Below, one piece after another: positions 5,278-6,984 of a stretch of DNA of 6,984 nucleotides. The position numbers were made by a program, and so were the translations under genes. The stretch covers positions 1 to 6,984 of the forward strand of contig WLMP01000049.1 of the NCBI GenBank assembly GCA_009700155.1, given 5' to 3'. Numbering within the stretch: the stretch's first letter is position 1; the number at the start of each line of letters is the position of its first letter. Under the pieces are notes generated by a model that saw nothing but the letters and a program-made list of their open reading frames with translations, did no database searches and was not told the origin of the DNA. The stretch comes from Actinomycetota bacterium (GTDB lineage: Bacteria > Actinomycetota > Actinomycetes > Nanopelagicales > Nanopelagicaceae).

Positions 5278-6984
5278 CTAGGCCCTAAGTATTGCCCCAC
5301 AATCTTTGCCTGCCCGCTTTACCGCTTCATCCCGGTAGCCCGAAACCTCTTCAGCGGTTAATGTACGGTCGGCTGCTCTAAAAGTTAGAGTAAAAGCAAG
5401 TGAAACTTTTTCATCACCAATTTGATCATATCGATCAAACAAACTTATCGATTCCAAAAGCTCGCCTGCGCCCATTCTCAATGAATCTTCAACATCTGAT
5501 GCTGAAACATTTTTAGAGACAACTAGAGCGATGTCTTGTACGGCTGCTGGCATATTCCAGATTTTTGGTGCTGCGCCAAGTTTTGCTTCTGGTAATTCAT
5601 TTAGGATAACCGCAAAGGCACAAGTTCGTGCTGGCAGATTAAGTGTTGCAATTACCCTTGGATGTAATTCACCTGCATGTGCAACAACTTTTCCTTCAAC
5701 TTTGAATTCAGCGCAACGACCTGGGTGCCATGGAGCAAGATCAGTCCCAGTTATCTCGTACTTGTTTCCAGTTGATTCAATAATCTCAGCAGCCTTAGAA
5801 ACTGCATCGCTCCACTCAAATTTACTTCCCTCACCCTGCCAGCTACTTAAATACTTCTCACCGCAAGATACGCCAGCTACAAACAACATCTGATTTGGAA
5901 CACTTGAATATATTGAATCGATAACTTTCTGGGAAGGCTTGCGCTCCGTTGTCGGCAGCATAACTTTACCAAGTGGTGAGATATTTCTAAACACACTTCC
6001 TATCTCAAATAGGGCAAGATCCTTGGCACCTCTATTAATATTTCTTGAAAGAGTTGTTAGTAAGCCAGGTAATAAATGAGTGCGCAGGAGAGGAAAATCC
6101 TCTGACATTGGGTTAGCTAATTTAAATGATTTAGCTCTATCACCTATGAAACCAAGTGCGTCTACTAACTCCTGATTAACAAATGGGTAGTTGATAACCT
6201 CTGTATAACCTTGATTTGCAAGCATTAATGCGATCTGGCGCTTGCGGTTTTGCATTGTAGAAAGTTTTGCTCCAGATTTTCCGGTTGGCAGTCTTAATGG
6301 AATTTGGTCATAGCCAACTAGCCTGGCAATTTCCTCTGCAAAATCAGCCGTATTCGATAAGTCAGGTCTCCATGTTGGAACTTCAATAGTGATAATTGAT
6401 CCACTGCCAGTAACTTTGCAGCCAATTAAAATCAAAGCATCTTTTACTTGCTTGAGTGTGTATTTTGCTCCGACCAACTCACACACCTTTTCCACTGAGA
6501 TCTTAATCTTTCGAGGCTTAATTGCTAGCCCTGCAAAAGATGAACCAAGATATTTAGCACCTGCAAGATCTATCAATAATTGGGCTGCTCGAGCAGAGGC
6601 AATCTCGGTTAAAGCAGGATCGGTATTTCTTTCCATTCTTCTAGATGCTTCACTAGATAATTTATGAAAACGTGAATTTCGTGCAATGCTGATTGGATCA
6701 AAATGTGCGGCCTCTAGAGCAATCTTCGTAGTTTGCGAAGTAACCTCCGAGGCTAATCCCCCCATTGTTCCAGCTAACGCTAGGGCTGAGTTTGCATCGC
6801 AAATCAACAAATTATCAGCTGAAAGTTTTCGTTCAACTTTATCTAAAGTAACAAGCTTTGAGAACTTATTAGCCCTTGCGACTCTAAGGCCTCCGGTTAT
6901 TACATCAGCATCAAATGCGTGCAGTGGCTGGCCCAACTCAAGCATCACGTAATTTGTAATATCTACGGCTAATGAAATTGATCG
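5278..6984 (-). CDS. pheT: Phenylalanine--tRNA ligase beta subunit, 3' part (5' end outside window)
   Basis: The reading frame is open to the right edge, giving 568 visible residues of a protein normally about 800-830 long in actinobacteria. With PheS it forms the (alpha-beta)2 enzyme that charges tRNA-Phe. The codons before the apparent GTG start at 6948 read RSISLAVDITNY and lead into VMLELGQPLHAFD, a conserved PheT block, so 6948 is not the start. Visible parts, numbered from the window edge: end of the B3/B4 editing region with LAGTMGG (70-76) and SRRMER (114-119); B5 domain about 155-232 with PTWRPDL (203-209) and EEIARLVGYDQIP (217-229); catalytic-like core about 235-465 with LANPMSEDFPLLRT; FDX-ACB anticodon-binding domain about 475-568 with DRTLTAEE. 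The N-terminal tRNA-binding and B1 regions lie outside. The stop is 55 nt upstream of argC, the actinobacterial neighbour. Confidence 0.96.
   Translation of the reverse strand, partial: RSISLAVDITNYVMLELGQPLHAFDADVITGGLRVARANKFSKLVTLDKVERKLSADNLLICDANSALALAGTMGGLASEVTSQTTKIALEAAHFDPISIARNSRFHKLSSEASRRMERNTDPALTEIASARAAQLLIDLAGAKYLGSSFAGLAIKPRKIKISVEKVCELVGAKYTLKQVKDALILIGCKVTGSGSIITIEVPTWRPDLSNTADFAEEIARLVGYDQIPLRLPTGKSGAKLSTMQNRKRQIALMLANQGYTEVINYPFVNQELVDALGFIGDRAKSFKLANPMSEDFPLLRTHLLPGLLTTLSRNINRGAKDLALFEIGSVFRNISPLGKVMLPTTERKPSQKVIDSIYSSVPNQMLFVAGVSCGEKYLSSWQGEGSKFEWSDAVSKAAEIIESTGNKYEITGTDLAPWHPGRCAEFKVEGKVVAHAGELHPRVIATLNLPARTCAFAVILNELPEAKLGAAPKIWNMPAAVQDIALVVSKNVSASDVEDSLRMGAGELLESISLFDRYDQIGDEKVSLAFTLTFRAADRTLTAEEVSGYRDEAVKRAGKDCGAILRA

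Noticed and set aside
5278..6948. A complete pheT starting with GTG at 6948
   Set aside because: The frame continues to the window edge with conserved PheT residues (RSISLAVDITNY), so the gene is cut by the window.
1..6984. CRISPR arrays, insertion sequences, tRNA genes or prophage signals
   Set aside because: No regularly spaced repeats, transposase-like frames, attachment-site repeats or tRNA-like sequences are visible.

Overview
The window is a compact block of housekeeping genes on the minus strand. Read 5'->3' on that strand, from high to low coordinates, the order is: pheT (3' two-thirds only), argC, argB, argR, argH, tyrS, then the promoter and leader of a ribosomal RNA operon whose 16S gene lies beyond position 1. 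No plus-strand gene, mobile element, tRNA or CRISPR array can be supported.

The organism looks like an actinobacterium. The order pheT-arg cluster, with argR inside the cluster, is the actinobacterial arrangement. The rRNA leader at the left end carries the TTGAGAACTCAA element and the GTCAATGCC stretch familiar from actinobacterial pre-16S leaders, and the PheT and ArgB sequences contain actinobacterial-style motifs. GC content is low (about 40-50% by hand count of segments), intergenic DNA is almost absent and four junctions overlap by 1-4 nt. This combination suggests a streamlined aquatic actinobacterium of the acI/Nanopelagicales kind. That placement is inference, not proof.

Layout: 5278-6984 pheT (open at the right edge); 5223-5277 a 55-nt gap holding a 32-bp palindrome that matches an ARG box and a putative argC promoter; 4209-5222 argC; 3424-4212 argB; 2945-3424 argR; 1521-2948 argH; 250-1524 tyrS; 1-249 a possible weak terminator, a strong sigma-70-type promoter and the rRNA leader.

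How it works together: ArgB and ArgC make steps 2 and 3 of arginine synthesis (N-acetylglutamate to N-acetylglutamate semialdehyde), ArgH makes the last step, and ArgR is the arginine-dependent repressor that probably binds the palindrome upstream of argC, closing a feedback loop over the whole argC-B-R-H-tyrS unit. argJ, argD, argF and argG, which usually sit between these same genes in actinobacteria, are all absent here. tyrS rides at the end of the operon and its stop codon lies only 28 nt from the -35 box of the rRNA promoter. I see no novel biological system; the points of interest are the reduced arg cluster, the unusually long operator, a short ArgB, a divergent ArgH, and the tight arg/tyrS-rRNA junction.
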